Below, piece after piece: positions 1 to 8,548 of a stretch of 50,019 bases of DNA; positions within the stretch are counted from its first letter, which is position 1, and each line of letters begins with the position of its first letter. This DNA is from a bacterium (lineage in GTDB: Bacteria > Pseudomonadota > Alphaproteobacteria > Rickettsiales > RI-342). The DNA is taken from NCBI GenBank assembly GCA_016124905.1, contig WGMV01000006.1, forward strand, positions 74,157 through 124,175, in the 5' to 3' direction. The notes under the pieces were generated by a model. That model made no database searches. It was given only the letters and a program-made list of their open reading frames with translations, and was not told the origin of the DNA. Both the position numbers and the translations under genes were made by a program.

Positions 1-471
1 TTCCACCACCACGCCCACGCCCTTGGGCTTCAGCACGTCATTGATGACGGTGGCGATCTGCGCGGTCATTTTTTCCTGAATCTGCAAACGGCGTGCGAAG
101 GCATCCACCACGCGCGCCAGCTTGCTGATGCCGACCACGCGCTTATCTGGCAGATAGGCCACATGCGCTTTGCCGATGATGGGCAGCATGTGATGCTCGC
201 AATGCGATTCGAACTCGATATCGCGCAGCACCACCATCTCGTCATACCCGTCAATTTCCTCAAAGGTACGCGCCAGAATCTCGGCCGGGTCCATGCCGTA
301 TCCCATGAACAGGTCGGCATAGGATTTCGCCACGCGCTTGGGCGTGTCGATCAATCCTTCACGGCTGGGGTCGTCCCCCGCCCAGGCGAGCAGGGTGCGC
401 ACGGCGTCTTCGGCTTCCGTCTGGCTGGGGCGTTTCAAAACTGTTTTCTTTGGCAAAGCCTGATCTTTCAC
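1..471 (-). CDS. folE: GTP cyclohydrolase I, C-terminus cut by window edge
   Basis: This enzyme converts GTP to 7,8-dihydroneopterin triphosphate, the first step of folate and pterin synthesis. About 157 residues are visible on the minus strand. They include the family signature around [14 protein letters not shown], whose Cys and His residues contribute to zinc binding and catalysis, followed by the conserved region around [19 protein letters not shown]. The last ~40 residues, including the second zinc Cys, lie beyond position 1. I chose the GTG at 469-471 because a stop codon lies four codons upstream in frame; no strong ribosome site is seen. Later pathway genes (folB and a folM-like reductase) are also in this window at 41-42 kb, but not linked to it. 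Confidence 0.93.
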   Translation of the reverse strand, partial: MKDQALPKKTVLKRPSQTEAEDAVRTLLAWAGDDPSREGLIDTPKRVAKSYADLFMGYGMDPAEILARTFEEIDGYDEMVVLRDIEFESHCEHHMLPIIGKAHVAYLPDKRVVGISKLARVVDAFARRLQIQEKMTAQIATVINDVLKPKGVGVVVE

Positions 472-535
472 TGGTGCAAATCAGCCACATGATTACGCCG
501 CAATGAAAAATGATTCAATAGTCACATACCCACCG

Positions 536-563
536 TTGCAACCTGCGTGAGTTCAGCTAATAT
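536..563 (+). promoter_or_regulatory. possible promoter of exbB operon
   Basis: TTGCAA at 536-541 and TAATAT at 558-563 are 16 bp apart and lie 41 bp before the exbB start. The -10 match is only 4 of 6, so this is a weak inference. A 10-bp palindrome, ATGCATGCAT, sits at 562-571 and could be an operator or chance. No clear Fur or ICE box was seen. Confidence 0.3.
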
Positions 564-604
564 GCATGCATGGAAATCGTGACGACTAAATGTAGGGAGG
601 CATC

Positions 605-1432
605 ATGTCACTGGCCGATTCAATAGGATTACTCTTTGATAAAGGCGGGTTTGTCATGGTGCTGCTGATGGGCCTTTCGGTCTACAGCCTCGCCCTCATC
701 TCGCTGAAAGCTTATCAGTTTTACAACGCGCGCCTGTTTGGCGGCAACCCGATTGCCGATGAGGTGATGCTGCTGCTCGAAGCCGAAGAAGTCACCAAGG
801 CCAAGCGCCATGCCCGCAACGACGCCACGCCGATGGGGCAGGTAATCGCCGCCACCTTCGCCGCCATTCAAAAGCCGGACCTCACGCCCGCCAAGCGCTA
901 CGCGGAAATTCAGCGCGTGGGCAATGCCGCGCTCCATAATCTGGAAACGCACATGAAAGGCCTGGAAATGGCCTCCAACATCGCCCCGCTCCTCGGCCTG
1001 CTCGGCACGGTCATTGGCATGGTCAAGGCCTTCGCCACACTCCAGGGCGCTGGCAGCAGGGTGGACCCGTCCGTTCTCGCTGGTGGCATCTGGGAAGCGC
1101 TGCTCACCACGGCAGGCGGCCTGATGATCGCCATTCCCGCCATGGCAGCCTTTTATTGGCTGGACGGCTTCATCGAGCGCTTCCGCACGCAAATGCGCGA
1201 CGTGGTGACCCGTATTATTGAAAAAGACGTCATGATCGCCCAACACGCAGGCAACACCGGCGTTCAGGCTGCGCCGTATTCCGTGCCGCAGTCCGCTGCG
1301 GTGGAGCAGCCGACCTATCAGTCCATGCCGCCGCTGCGTCAGCCGCAGGCGCAACAATCCCAGCCGGCCCATGCTCAACCCGTTGGCCAGCCGGTTGCCG
1401 CTTATGGATATCCTGCGCGCGCCGCCGGTTAA
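605..1432 (+). CDS. exbB: MotA/TolQ/ExbB proton channel protein
   Basis: Inner-membrane proton-channel subunit that powers TonB-dependent outer-membrane transport. The 275-residue protein has a first membrane segment near residues 15-35 and the conserved family core around residues 118-190, including GLLGTVIGMVKAF and a following hydrophobic helix. After about residue 210 comes a Pro/Gln/Ala-rich tail that is not part of the channel fold. The start has a strong ribosome site, AGGGAGG, four bases before ATG. It is followed 15 bp later by two exbD genes and then tonB, which favours ExbB over TolQ; no tolA, tolB or pal is present. Confidence 0.88.
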   Translation: MSLADSIGLLFDKGGFVMVLLMGLSVYSLALISLKAYQFYNARLFGGNPIADEVMLLLEAEEVTKAKRHARNDATPMGQVIAATFAAIQKPDLTPAKRYAEIQRVGNAALHNLETHMKGLEMASNIAPLLGLLGTVIGMVKAFATLQGAGSRVDPSVLAGGIWEALLTTAGGLMIAIPAMAAFYWLDGFIERFRTQMRDVVTRIIEKDVMIAQHAGNTGVQAAPYSVPQSAAVEQPTYQSMPPLRQPQAQQSQPAHAQPVGQPVAAYGYPARAAG

Positions 1433-1447
1433 GCAGGGCAGGGGATC

Positions 1448-1852
1448 ATGGAGTTCGTCCGCGCCAAACGCTATCAGCAAGGCATCATCATCACATCGCT
1501 TGTGGATGTGATGATTCTGCTGGTGATATTCTTCATGCTGACCGCCAGCTTCGAACGGGCGGAATCCATGGAGATCACCCTGCCTGCCGCGGGCAGCGCC
1601 AGCGCCGTGCCGTTGAATGATAATCCCCTCGTGGTGGTGGCCGCCGAGCGTGGGCGCATTTTCTTCGACGACCGCAAGATCGACATCAGCGAGCTGGGCT
1701 CCGCCGTCACGCAAAGCCTGGCTGCCGACAAAAGCCGTCATATCGTGGTGATGAACACCCAAGGCACCACGGTGCAGGAGCTCATCAGCGTGATGGATGC
1801 CGTTTACAAGGCGGGCGGCCAGAACGTCTCGCTCTCATCCTGGAGCTATTAA
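1448..1852 (+). CDS. exbD: ExbD/TolR family protein, first copy
   Basis: A 134-residue biopolymer-transport protein with a short cytoplasmic N-terminus, one membrane helix at about residues 15-35 and a periplasmic domain. The helix begins with SLVDVMILLVIFFML, where the Asp is the proton-relay residue conserved in ExbD/TolR. It ends two bases before the next exbD start. ExbB, two ExbDs and TonB form one transcription unit, consistent with an energising complex for siderophore or similar receptors; no receptor gene is in the window. Confidence 0.87.
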   Translation: MEFVRAKRYQQGIIITSLVDVMILLVIFFMLTASFERAESMEITLPAAGSASAVPLNDNPLVVVAAERGRIFFDDRKIDISELGSAVTQSLAADKSRHIVVMNTQGTTVQELISVMDAVYKAGGQNVSLSSWSY

Positions 1853-1853
1853 G

Positions 1854-2300
1854 ATGGAATTCGCCCGCAACAACCATCGCGGCAAACGCATCCCTCAGAT
1901 GATCACACTCATCAACGTGATCTTCCTGCTGCTTTCCTTCTTTATTATCGCGGGCCGTTTCGAGCCATACGATCCGGTTGATGTTCAACTGCCGCAGGCG
2001 CAAAGCACGGTGCTGGTCCAGCCGGGTGAAATCATGGTGTCCCTTGCGTATGACGGCATGATTACCGTCAATTACGAGCCTGTCACCGCCACGGCGCTGG
2101 AATCCGTCCTCACCCAGATGATGCGTAAAAATCCCGGGGCCGCCGTCTCCATTAAAGCCGATGCCCGGCTGGATGCCAATAAGATGATTGAAGCCATGCA
2201 GGCCATCAAGCGCTCCGGCGCGGTGAATATTTCCATCACTACCAAAGGCAAGGACGGCAAACCCGTCTCTGCGCCGGTGCAGGCGGGAGGGGCGTTATGA
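1854..2300 (+). CDS. exbD: ExbD/TolR family protein, second copy
   Basis: A second ExbD-like protein of 148 residues. The open frame extends upstream to 1797, but ATG 1854 gives the normal N-terminus (MEFARNNHRG) right after the first exbD stop. The membrane helix starts MITLINVIFLLLSFFII; at the position of the channel Asp of copy one (SLVDVMILL) this copy has Asn (TLINVIFLL). That is an obvious alignment by eye and could mean this copy does not carry protons itself. The periplasmic domain is typical. It overlaps tonB by four bases (ATGA). Confidence 0.83.
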   Translation: MEFARNNHRGKRIPQMITLINVIFLLLSFFIIAGRFEPYDPVDVQLPQAQSTVLVQPGEIMVSLAYDGMITVNYEPVTATALESVLTQMMRKNPGAAVSIKADARLDANKMIEAMQAIKRSGAVNISITTKGKDGKPVSAPVQAGGAL

Positions 2301-3259
2301 CCACCCGCTCCGGCACGCAGCCAAACTGGACCGAGCTCGACAACCCCACCATTACCCTGCGCCAGTGGGGCATCATCGTCGGGGTGCTGGTCATCATGCA
2401 CATCCTTGCCTTCAGCCCGTGGATATCCTCCCTGCTGCAGGCCGTGAACAAGGTGACGGTGCAAACCATCCAGATGCGCCTGAGCCAGGGCGGAGAGATT
2501 CTCGTCAACACACCGCCGCCAGCCAATGCGACCGTCGCTTTGCCGGAGGAAGCCGCACCCGGCAATGGCATGGAAATGGCCGCCACGCCTGAGGCGAATG
2601 AAGAGCCCGCGTCGGCTGGAAGCCATATGGAAAACGCCATGGCCATGGCGCGTGAGATGGACGAATCGCAAAAGCCTGCATCCGAGCCGACCCCTCTGGC
2701 GAAACCCGCGCATGGCGTCAATGCCGTTCCCGTACCCAAGCCGGAAGCCCCCGCGCTTGAAAATGCCGCGGCCGATACGCAAACCGGCAATACCAGCGCC
2801 TCCCTCGGCAAGGTGGAAACCGTGCAGGAAAAACGTGTAAAAATGTCTGCCGCTGTGCAGGGCAATGCCGATGCGGCATCCGGTGCGGGGAGCGGGCAGG
2901 GCATCCGCATGGTGCGCGGTCAGCCCGGCGTCACCACCGAACAGCAAAAAGCCGCGGCCCTCGTGGTGTCGCGCTATGAACAACTGCTCTCCGGCTGGAT
3001 CGAGCAGCATCGCCGCATGCCGGAGGAAGCCCTGAACAAAGGCATGAGCGGCCGTGCCTTGGTCTATATCCGTATTGATCGTGGCGGGAATATCCTCTTC
3101 AGCCGCCTTGAAAAACGCACCGGTCAATCCATCCTCGATAAGGCCGTGATGGACATGATCCGCCGCGCCAACCCGGTGCCGCCCGTACCGACCGATTACC
3201 CGCCGGGCGACCAGCTTGCCTTCCGCATTCCGGTCAATTTCACTGCGGCAAAGCAGTAA
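2297..3259 (+). CDS. tonB: TonB family energy transducer
   Basis: A 320-residue protein with a cytoplasmic N-terminus of ~25 residues, one membrane helix (about 26-46), a long low-complexity periplasmic linker rich in Ala, Pro, Glu and Lys, and a C-terminal TonB domain (about 225-315) with ALVYIRIDRGGNI, LDKAVMDMIRRANPVPPVP and a final beta strand. It would carry energy from the ExbB/ExbD channel to outer-membrane receptors. It starts inside the second exbD stop. Its stop codon is one base from the hemF stop on the other strand, leaving no space for a terminator. Confidence 0.87.
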   Translation: MTTRSGTQPNWTELDNPTITLRQWGIIVGVLVIMHILAFSPWISSLLQAVNKVTVQTIQMRLSQGGEILVNTPPPANATVALPEEAAPGNGMEMAATPEANEEPASAGSHMENAMAMAREMDESQKPASEPTPLAKPAHGVNAVPVPKPEAPALENAAADTQTGNTSASLGKVETVQEKRVKMSAAVQGNADAASGAGSGQGIRMVRGQPGVTTEQQKAAALVVSRYEQLLSGWIEQHRRMPEEALNKGMSGRALVYIRIDRGGNILFSRLEKRTGQSILDKAVMDMIRRANPVPPVPTDYPPGDQLAFRIPVNFTAAKQ

Positions 3260-3260
3260 T

Positions 3261-4124
3261 CTACCACTTCGCCTCTGGCGGCATGGACATCAGAATCGCA
3301 TCCACATTGCCGTCCGTCATTAGGCCGAATTTCGTGCCCCTGTCATAGAGCAGGTTGAACTCCACATAGCGCCCGCGCCGCTGCAACTGATGCTCGCGGT
3401 CTTCCGCTGTCCAGCCTTCGTGCAGGTGGCGCTTCACCAGTTCCACATAGGTTTCCTTGAAGCAGCGCCCCACATCCTGCGTGAAGGCGAGGTCCGCCTC
3501 CCAGTCGCCGCTATCCACATAATCATAAAAAATGCCTCCCACGCCGCGCGGCTCCTTGCGGTGCTTGAGGTAGAAATACTCATCGCACCATTGCTTGAAT
3601 TTCGGATAGTAAGCCGTGCTGTGCCGGTCGCACATGCTTTTGATCTGCCCGTGGAAAAATTCCGTGTCATGCGCATTCTCGCGCATCGGCGTCAGGTCCA
3701 TGCCCCCGCCGAACCAGGTTTTGGTGGTGCAGATGAAGCGCGTGTTCATATGCACCGCCGGTACCTTGGGCGAACACATATGCGCCACCAGCGAAATGCC
3801 GCTGGCCCAGAAGCGCGGGTCCTCCGCCGCACCGGGGATTTCCTTGCGGAACTGCTCCGAAAACTCACCATAGACGGTGGAGATGTTCACGCCCACCTTC
3901 TCAAATACCCGGCCTTTCATGACGCTCATTTCACCGCCACCGCCTGCCGGGCGGTCCCACGGCGTACGCACAAAGCGTCCGGCTGGCTTGTCGCTTTCGC
4001 TCAGTTCATCTTCCAACGCCTCGAACGCCGTGCAGATCTGGTCCCGCAAATCGCGGAACCACGCGCGTGCGCGTGTCTGCTTCTCTTCCAGGGAATGGGT
4101 CGGCGAATGGGCGAGGGCGGTCAT
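3261..4124 (-). CDS. hemF: oxygen-dependent coproporphyrinogen III oxidase
   Basis: Catalyses the O2-dependent decarboxylation of coproporphyrinogen III to protoporphyrinogen IX in haem synthesis. The 287-residue product matches the usual length of about 300. Family landmarks include the [20 protein letters not shown] block, HMNTRFI, the [10 protein letters not shown] motif, the GGIFYDY motif and the C-terminal [14 protein letters not shown] stretch. I placed the start at ATG 4124, seven bases after AAGGA. A longer TTG start at 4178 would overlap trmL but has no convincing ribosome site. It lies downstream of trmL and converges on tonB. Its need for oxygen fits an aerobic life. Confidence 0.93.
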   Translation of the reverse strand: MTALAHSPTHSLEEKQTRARAWFRDLRDQICTAFEALEDELSESDKPAGRFVRTPWDRPAGGGGEMSVMKGRVFEKVGVNISTVYGEFSEQFRKEIPGAAEDPRFWASGISLVAHMCSPKVPAVHMNTRFICTTKTWFGGGMDLTPMRENAHDTEFFHGQIKSMCDRHSTAYYPKFKQWCDEYFYLKHRKEPRGVGGIFYDYVDSGDWEADLAFTQDVGRCFKETYVELVKRHLHEGWTAEDREHQLQRRGRYVEFNLLYDRGTKFGLMTDGNVDAILMSMPPEAKW

Positions 4125-4174
4125 GATGCTGTCCTTATAAGTAAGGAGGGCTTGCCACAAAGCGCTTGCCTGCG

Positions 4175-4633
4175 TCAAGCCTTATGCCGCACCTGCCGCA
4201 TCGCTTCTCCCAGCGCCATGCCCGCCGCAATGGCCACGTTGAGCGAGCGTTCTCCACCCGCCATGCTCAACCCCACCCAGGCATCGGTCTGTTCGGCAAT
4301 CTCCGGCGGTGTGCCAGCGCTTTCGCGCCCTAATAAGATAATGTCATCGGGCTGAAAGGCGAAGTCATAGAGCTCCGTCTCGTGCCCCGTCTCCATCAGC
4401 ACCAGCCGCGCCCCCTCACGTTTAACCTGCTCAATGAAAGACGACCAGTGCGGATGCCGCACCAGCTTCACCCGGCTCCAGTAATCCATGGCGGCGCGTT
4501 TGAACTTGGCATCATTAAAGGGAAAGCCGCAGGGTTCAATCACATGCAGCGTCACTCCCATGCAGGCGCACAAACGTGCGATGGTGCCGGTATTGGCGGC
4601 GATATCTGGCTGATAAAGGGCGAGGGCGACCAT
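4175..4633 (-). CDS. trmL: tRNA 2'-O-methyltransferase, TrmL/SPOUT family
   Basis: A 152-residue SPOUT methyltransferase that in Escherichia coli 2'-O-methylates the wobble base of tRNA-Leu isoacceptors. The start [16 protein letters not shown] is the family N-terminus, so ATG 4633 was chosen over the upstream extension of the open frame. Conserved motifs are NTGTIARLC, the LGRESAGTP block (usually GxExxGxP) and the knot-forming C-terminal segment [21 protein letters not shown]. The gene is divergent from petA across 161 bp and upstream of hemF. Confidence 0.9.
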   Translation of the reverse strand: MVALALYQPDIAANTGTIARLCACMGVTLHVIEPCGFPFNDAKFKRAAMDYWSRVKLVRHPHWSSFIEQVKREGARLVLMETGHETELYDFAFQPDDIILLGRESAGTPPEIAEQTDAWVGLSMAGGERSLNVAIAAGMALGEAMRQVRHKA

Positions 4634-4692
4634 GTAAGTGAAGCATTCCTGCAACGATGGAGCCACAGCGTAGTGTGTAAAAAGGGAAAATG

Positions 4693-4737
4693 GCAACAAG
4701 ATGTTGCAGCGACGCGCATGAATCGCTATGTTGCAGC
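4693..4737. promoter_or_regulatory. palindrome plus repeated half-site upstream of petA
   Basis: A perfect palindrome, GCAACA-AGA-TGTTGC, lies at 4693-4707. The ten bases ATGTTGCAGC at 4701-4710 recur at 4728-4737, 27 bp on. It lies between divergent trmL and petA and could be an operator for either. No regulator is assigned. Confidence 0.3.
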
Positions 4738-4740
4738 CGC

Positions 4741-4769
4741 TTGGCGAACTACGCCCGGCACGGTAAAAA
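4741..4769 (+). promoter_or_regulatory. possible petABC promoter
   Basis: TTGGCG at 4741-4746 and TAAAAA at 4764-4769 are separated by 17 bp and lie 25 bp before the petA start. The match is moderate, so the call is tentative. Confidence 0.25.
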
Positions 4770-4794
4770 GCAATCTATTGTTATAGCTGGATTT

Positions 4795-5355
4795 ATGGCT
4801 GCAAGCAAAAGCCCGACCGCGGCAAACACCGCACACTCTGCCGACCAGACGGATGGCAAACGCCGCGATTTTCTGGTCCTCACCGCAACCGCCATGGGCG
4901 GTCTGGCCGCAGCCACCGCTGCCTGGCCGTTGATCGACAGCCTCAATCCTTCGCAGGATGTATTGGCCATGGCCTCCACCGAGGTGGATATTTCCAAAGT
5001 AGCCGAAGGCCAGTCCATCCGCGTGATGTGGCGTGGCAAGCCGGTCTTCATCCGTCACCGTACGGCCAAGGAGATTGAAGAGGCGCGCGCCGTGAACCTC
5101 GGCGAGCTTCGCGACCCGCAGCAGGATTCCGACCGCGTGAAGCCCGGCAAGGAAGCCTGGCTGGTTCTGGTCGGCGTCTGCACCCACCTGGGTTGCGTGC
5201 CGATTGGCGAATCCGGCGATTTCGGCGGCTGGCTCTGCCCCTGCCACGGCTCACATTACGACACCTCCGGCCGCATCCGCAAGGGCCCGGCTCCCGCTAA
5301 TCTGGCCGTGCCGGAATACGCATTTCTGAACGATACGAAAATCAAGATCGGTTAA
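4795..5355 (+). CDS. petA: ubiquinol-cytochrome c reductase, Rieske iron-sulfur subunit
   Basis: The [2Fe-2S] subunit of the bc1 complex, which takes electrons from ubiquinol to cytochrome c1. The 186-residue protein begins with a twin-arginine-like signal/anchor ([21 protein letters not shown], residues ~22-42), typical of Rieske proteins exported folded by Tat. The cluster-binding boxes are CTHLGC and CPCHGSHYD, with the conserved Gly/Pro loop after them. The open frame runs upstream to 4690, but ATG 4795 gives the usual length. It is followed 11 bp later by petB and then petC. Confidence 0.95.
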   Translation: MAASKSPTAANTAHSADQTDGKRRDFLVLTATAMGGLAAATAAWPLIDSLNPSQDVLAMASTEVDISKVAEGQSIRVMWRGKPVFIRHRTAKEIEEARAVNLGELRDPQQDSDRVKPGKEAWLVLVGVCTHLGCVPIGESGDFGGWLCPCHGSHYDTSGRIRKGPAPANLAVPEYAFLNDTKIKIG

Positions 5356-5366
5356 GGGTTAACGCA

Positions 5367-6680
5367 ATGGCCACTCCTAAACACGCTTCCGACGCCACGC
5401 CCAAGCAGGGCATTTGCGACTGGATCGAATACCGCCTGCCGATTTTCTCCTTCCTGCGCCACAGCGCTGAATACCGCGCCCCGAAAAACCTCAGCTACAT
5501 GTGGAATTTCGGCTCGCTCGCCGGCATCTGCCTGGTGATGCAGATCATCACCGGCATCGTACTGGCCATGCAATATACCCCCCATGTCAGCTTCGCCTTC
5601 GACTCCGTCGAACGCATCATGCGCGACGTGAATTACGGCTGGCTGCTGCGTTACACACATGCCGTCGGCGCGTCGATGTTCTTCGCCGTGGTCTACATCC
5701 ACATTCTCCGCGGGCTCTATTACGGTTCCTACAAGGCACCGCGTGAGCTTATCTGGTGGTTCGGCATCGTCATCTTCCTGCTCATGATGGCCACCGCCTT
5801 CATGGGTTATGTACTGCCATGGGGCCAGATGAGCTTCTGGGGCGCAACCGTGATCACCAATCTCTTCTCTGCCGTGCCGCTTGTGGGCGAGCATATCGTC
5901 ACCTGGCTGTGGGGCGGCTTCTCCGTGGATAACCCCACGCTCAACCGCTTCTTCTCGCTGCATTACCTGCTGCCCTTCATCATTTTCGCCCTGGTGGCGC
6001 TGCATGTTGTGGCGCTGCACATCCACGGTTCCAGCAACCCCACGGGCGTGGAGATCAAAAGTAACAAGGACAGCATCCCCTTTCACCCTTATTACACGGT
6101 GAAAGATCTGTTCGGCTTCGGCATCTTCTTCCTGGTGTTTATGGCCTTTGTTTTCTACTACCCCAACGTGCTCGGCCACCCGGATAACTACATCCCGGCC
6201 GACCCGATGGTAACCCCCGCGCACATCGTGCCGGAATGGTACTTCCTGCCGTTCTACGCCATCCTGCGCGCCATCCCCAACAAGCTGGGCGGCGTGGTGG
6301 CGATGATCTCCGCCATCCTGATCCTCTTTGTGATTCCCTGGTTGGATCGCTCTCCGGTTCGCAGCAGCAGCTACCGCCCGATGTACCGCATCTTCTTCTG
6401 GCTGCTGGTCGTCACTGGCCTGGTTCTGGGTTATGCCGGTTCCCAAACGCCGGATTGGGGCACGCTGATCGCCTTCTGCAAAGGCGATGCCTGCCAGAGC
6501 ATCCATGCCTGGCTTCTGGTCATCCCGACGGGAGACGCATCCGCCTACCTGCCGGATATCACGGTGGCGCGCCTGGCGACCTTGTATTACTTCGCGCATT
6601 TCCTGGTGGTGATGCCGATGGTGGCGAAGCGTGAAACGCCGAAGCCCCTGCCGGTTTCCATCAGCGCAGCCTACAAATAA
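5367..6680 (+). CDS. petB: cytochrome b of the bc1 complex
   Basis: Membrane-embedded dihaem subunit with the Qo and Qi ubiquinone sites. The 437-residue protein carries eight or so membrane helices, paired haem-ligand histidines (YTHAVGAS and [12 protein letters not shown] in the first pair of regions; HYLLPF and [13 protein letters not shown] in the second), the Qo-site PEWY motif (about residues 288-291) and an intact C-terminal domain, so it is the full-length bacterial/mitochondrial form rather than a split b6 type. It lies between petA and petC with short spacers, so one operon is likely. Confidence 0.96.
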   Translation: MATPKHASDATPKQGICDWIEYRLPIFSFLRHSAEYRAPKNLSYMWNFGSLAGICLVMQIITGIVLAMQYTPHVSFAFDSVERIMRDVNYGWLLRYTHAVGASMFFAVVYIHILRGLYYGSYKAPRELIWWFGIVIFLLMMATAFMGYVLPWGQMSFWGATVITNLFSAVPLVGEHIVTWLWGGFSVDNPTLNRFFSLHYLLPFIIFALVALHVVALHIHGSSNPTGVEIKSNKDSIPFHPYYTVKDLFGFGIFFLVFMAFVFYYPNVLGHPDNYIPADPMVTPAHIVPEWYFLPFYAILRAIPNKLGGVVAMISAILILFVIPWLDRSPVRSSSYRPMYRIFFWLLVVTGLVLGYAGSQTPDWGTLIAFCKGDACQSIHAWLLVIPTGDASAYLPDITVARLATLYYFAHFLVVMPMVAKRETPKPLPVSISAAYK

Positions 6681-6692
6681 GAGAATTGCCTC

Positions 6693-7478
6693 ATGAGGAG
6701 CAACCAGACGATGAAATGGGCCAGAAAAGGGATGTTCACCGCCGCAGTGGCAAGCCTGCTGATGGCCGTGCAACCCGCCGCCGCATCTTCCGATGTCGAA
6801 CATCCAAAACAGATGGAATGGGCGTTCGACGGCGTTACCGGTCATTTCGACCTGCCGTCCGTCCAGCGTGGTTATCAGGTGTATAAGCAGGTCTGCGCTT
6901 CCTGCCATTCCATGAAGCGTGTGCATTTCCGCAATCTGGCCGCCATCGGGTTTTCCGAAGGCGAGATCAAGTCCATCGCGGCGGAATATACCTATTCCGA
7001 GCTGAATGACGATGGCGAAGCGGCCGACCGTCCGGGCCGCCCGTCCGATGCGTTCAAATCCCCCTTCGCCAACGACCAGGCCGCACGCGCTTCCAACGGC
7101 GGCGCCCTGCCGCCGGATCTGTCGCTGATCGTCAAGGCCCGTCATGACGGTGCCAATTATGTTTATTCGCTGATCACCGGCTATGCCGAGGCTCCCGCCG
7201 GTGTGGAAGTGCCCGAGGGAAAATATTACAATCCCTATTTCCCGGGTCACAACATCGGCATGCCACCGCCGCTGGCCGAAGGTGCGCTGGAGTATCAGGA
7301 TGGCACCGCCGCCACGCCTGACCAGATGGCGCATGACGTGGTCAACTTCCTGCAATGGGCCGCTGAACCGGAAATGGAGCAGCGCAAGCAGATGGGCCTG
7401 AAGATCATGGTCTTCCTGGCTTTGGCCACGGTGTTTTTCTACATCGCCAAACGTATCGTCTGGCGCGATGTGAAATAA
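6693..7478 (+). CDS. petC: cytochrome c1
   Basis: Membrane-anchored c-type cytochrome of the bc1 complex. The 261-residue precursor has a Sec signal peptide ending near AAASSDVEH, a single haem site CASCH (about residue 68), the region DLSLIVKARHDG, the YNPYFPGHNIGMPPPL segment containing the likely Met ligand, and a C-terminal membrane anchor (MVFLALATVFFYIAKRIVW). The start may be ATG 6693 or ATG 6711; AGGAG lies between them and serves the second at an 11-base distance. Haem attachment would use Ccm proteins, three of which are encoded at 35.6-37.1 kb. Confidence 0.95.
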   Translation: MRSNQTMKWARKGMFTAAVASLLMAVQPAAASSDVEHPKQMEWAFDGVTGHFDLPSVQRGYQVYKQVCASCHSMKRVHFRNLAAIGFSEGEIKSIAAEYTYSELNDDGEAADRPGRPSDAFKSPFANDQAARASNGGALPPDLSLIVKARHDGANYVYSLITGYAEAPAGVEVPEGKYYNPYFPGHNIGMPPPLAEGALEYQDGTAATPDQMAHDVVNFLQWAAEPEMEQRKQMGLKIMVFLALATVFFYIAKRIVWRDVK

Positions 7479-7523
7479 GCTGCTATAGCAGCCGCCCAAT
7501 TTGGCCCGTCCACGTGGGTATGT

Positions 7524-7599
7524 GCCGACTTAGCTCAGCTGGTAGAGCACCTCATTCGTAATGAGGGGGTCGTAGGTTCGAATCCTATAGTCGGCACCA
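7524..7599 (+). tRNA. tRNA-Thr (CGT)
   Basis: A 76-base cloverleaf with acceptor stem GCCGACT/AGTCGGC, D-arm with the GCTCAGCTGGTAGAGC pattern, anticodon loop TTCGTAA (anticodon CGT, Thr), T-arm GGTTCGAATCC and an encoded CCA end at 7597-7599. It stands alone between petC and a minus-strand gene. Confidence 0.97.
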
Positions 7600-7681
7600 T
7601 CTCATACAGTTCGACTCGATGCTCGGGTAGCAGCGTTAAACGCTGCGAATCCATCCAACACGTAGTTTCGGCAAATTTCTT

Positions 7682-8359
7682 CTAAGGCCGCCGGCTTTTC
7701 GAAGGCGCAATCCTTTTGCCCTGCGGAACTTTTTTCGGCTTCGCCAGCTTCTCCAGTTGCTGGTCATGCCGGCGGCTAAGCAATAGCAGGGCCATGCCTG
7801 CACCGAGGGTGGCCATCAGCATGTCCTGCTGCGCATCCCAGGGATCGCCCTGCAGGGCGAGAAAATCATCGGCGCCCTTTCCATAGGTGATGGCCGCCGC
7901 CCATTCCGCCAATTCGTAGGTCGCGCTTTTCGCCATGCTGAAGCAGAGCGCGAGAAACCACACCCAGCAGCCTTTTTTCAGCGGGCTGGTGCGGATGATC
8001 AGCTCGCGGATGAAAATCGCCGGCACGAAGCCCTGCACAAAATGGCCGACCCTGTCATAAGGGTTGCGCTGAAGCTGCCAGCTTTCCCTCAACCATTCAA
8101 ACAAAGGCATCCGCGCATAGGTATAATGCGCGCCTATCAGCACAAACACCGCGCCAATCCATAAAAGCCAGTAGGTCATTGGGGTGAATGGAAACCGTTT
8201 TTGCGTCAGCGCGAAGACCGCAAAAGCAATCAGCACAGGCGCAGCCTCCATGAGCCATACATCCGGCTCATACGCATGATAGCCCGACCATGCCGTAAAC
8301 AGCAGCAGGCTGATAACGATAAAGTGAAAGGGACTTGCAGCAATATTCACGGGACCCAA
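7682..8359 (-). CDS. DUF2238 (YjdF-like) inner-membrane protein
   Basis: A polytopic membrane protein of up to 225 residues, with five or six hydrophobic segments and a Lys/Arg-rich cytoplasmic tail. The family is recognised by the block HYTYARMPLFEWL, RNPYDRVGHFVQGF, EWAAAITYGKGADDFLALQGDPWDAQQDM and LGAGMALLLL, which match the conserved His, Asp and Glu pattern of DUF2238/YjdF. Its function is unknown. The frame opens with TTG at 8359; GTG at 8350 is an alternative, and neither has a clear ribosome site. It stands alone. Confidence 0.8.
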   Translation of the reverse strand: MGPVNIAASPFHFIVISLLLFTAWSGYHAYEPDVWLMEAAPVLIAFAVFALTQKRFPFTPMTYWLLWIGAVFVLIGAHYTYARMPLFEWLRESWQLQRNPYDRVGHFVQGFVPAIFIRELIIRTSPLKKGCWVWFLALCFSMAKSATYELAEWAAAITYGKGADDFLALQGDPWDAQQDMLMATLGAGMALLLLSRRHDQQLEKLAKPKKVPQGKRIAPSKSRRP

Positions 8360-8487
8360 CGCAATAAGATTGCACCATCATAGATGGCGATGCATCGCTT
8401 AGCCATGCCCTTTCCCCTCGTTACATTCATAGACACATATGTCGCTATATGATCCGCATCGTGATTTACACGGGCGCTTTCCTAAAT

Positions 8488-8518
8488 TAGGTTTCAAAGA
8501 CTTAAATAGGTTTCAAAG
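8488..8518 (+). repeat. 12-bp direct repeat upstream of ECF sigma gene
   Basis: TAGGTTTCAAAG occurs at 8488-8499 and again at 8507-8518, 19 bp apart and about two helix turns. It ends 30 bp before the sigma start. It could be a pair of binding sites for an activator, part of an autoregulated sigma promoter, or a chance duplication. Confidence 0.4.
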
Positions 8519-8548
8519 GATTCCGATCCGGCCACCGTCATACCTTAG

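Noticed and set aside
5352-7499. A 715-codon open frame on the minus strand opposite petB and petC
   Set aside because: It is a shadow of two unmistakable genes: His/Gly-rich composition, no motifs.
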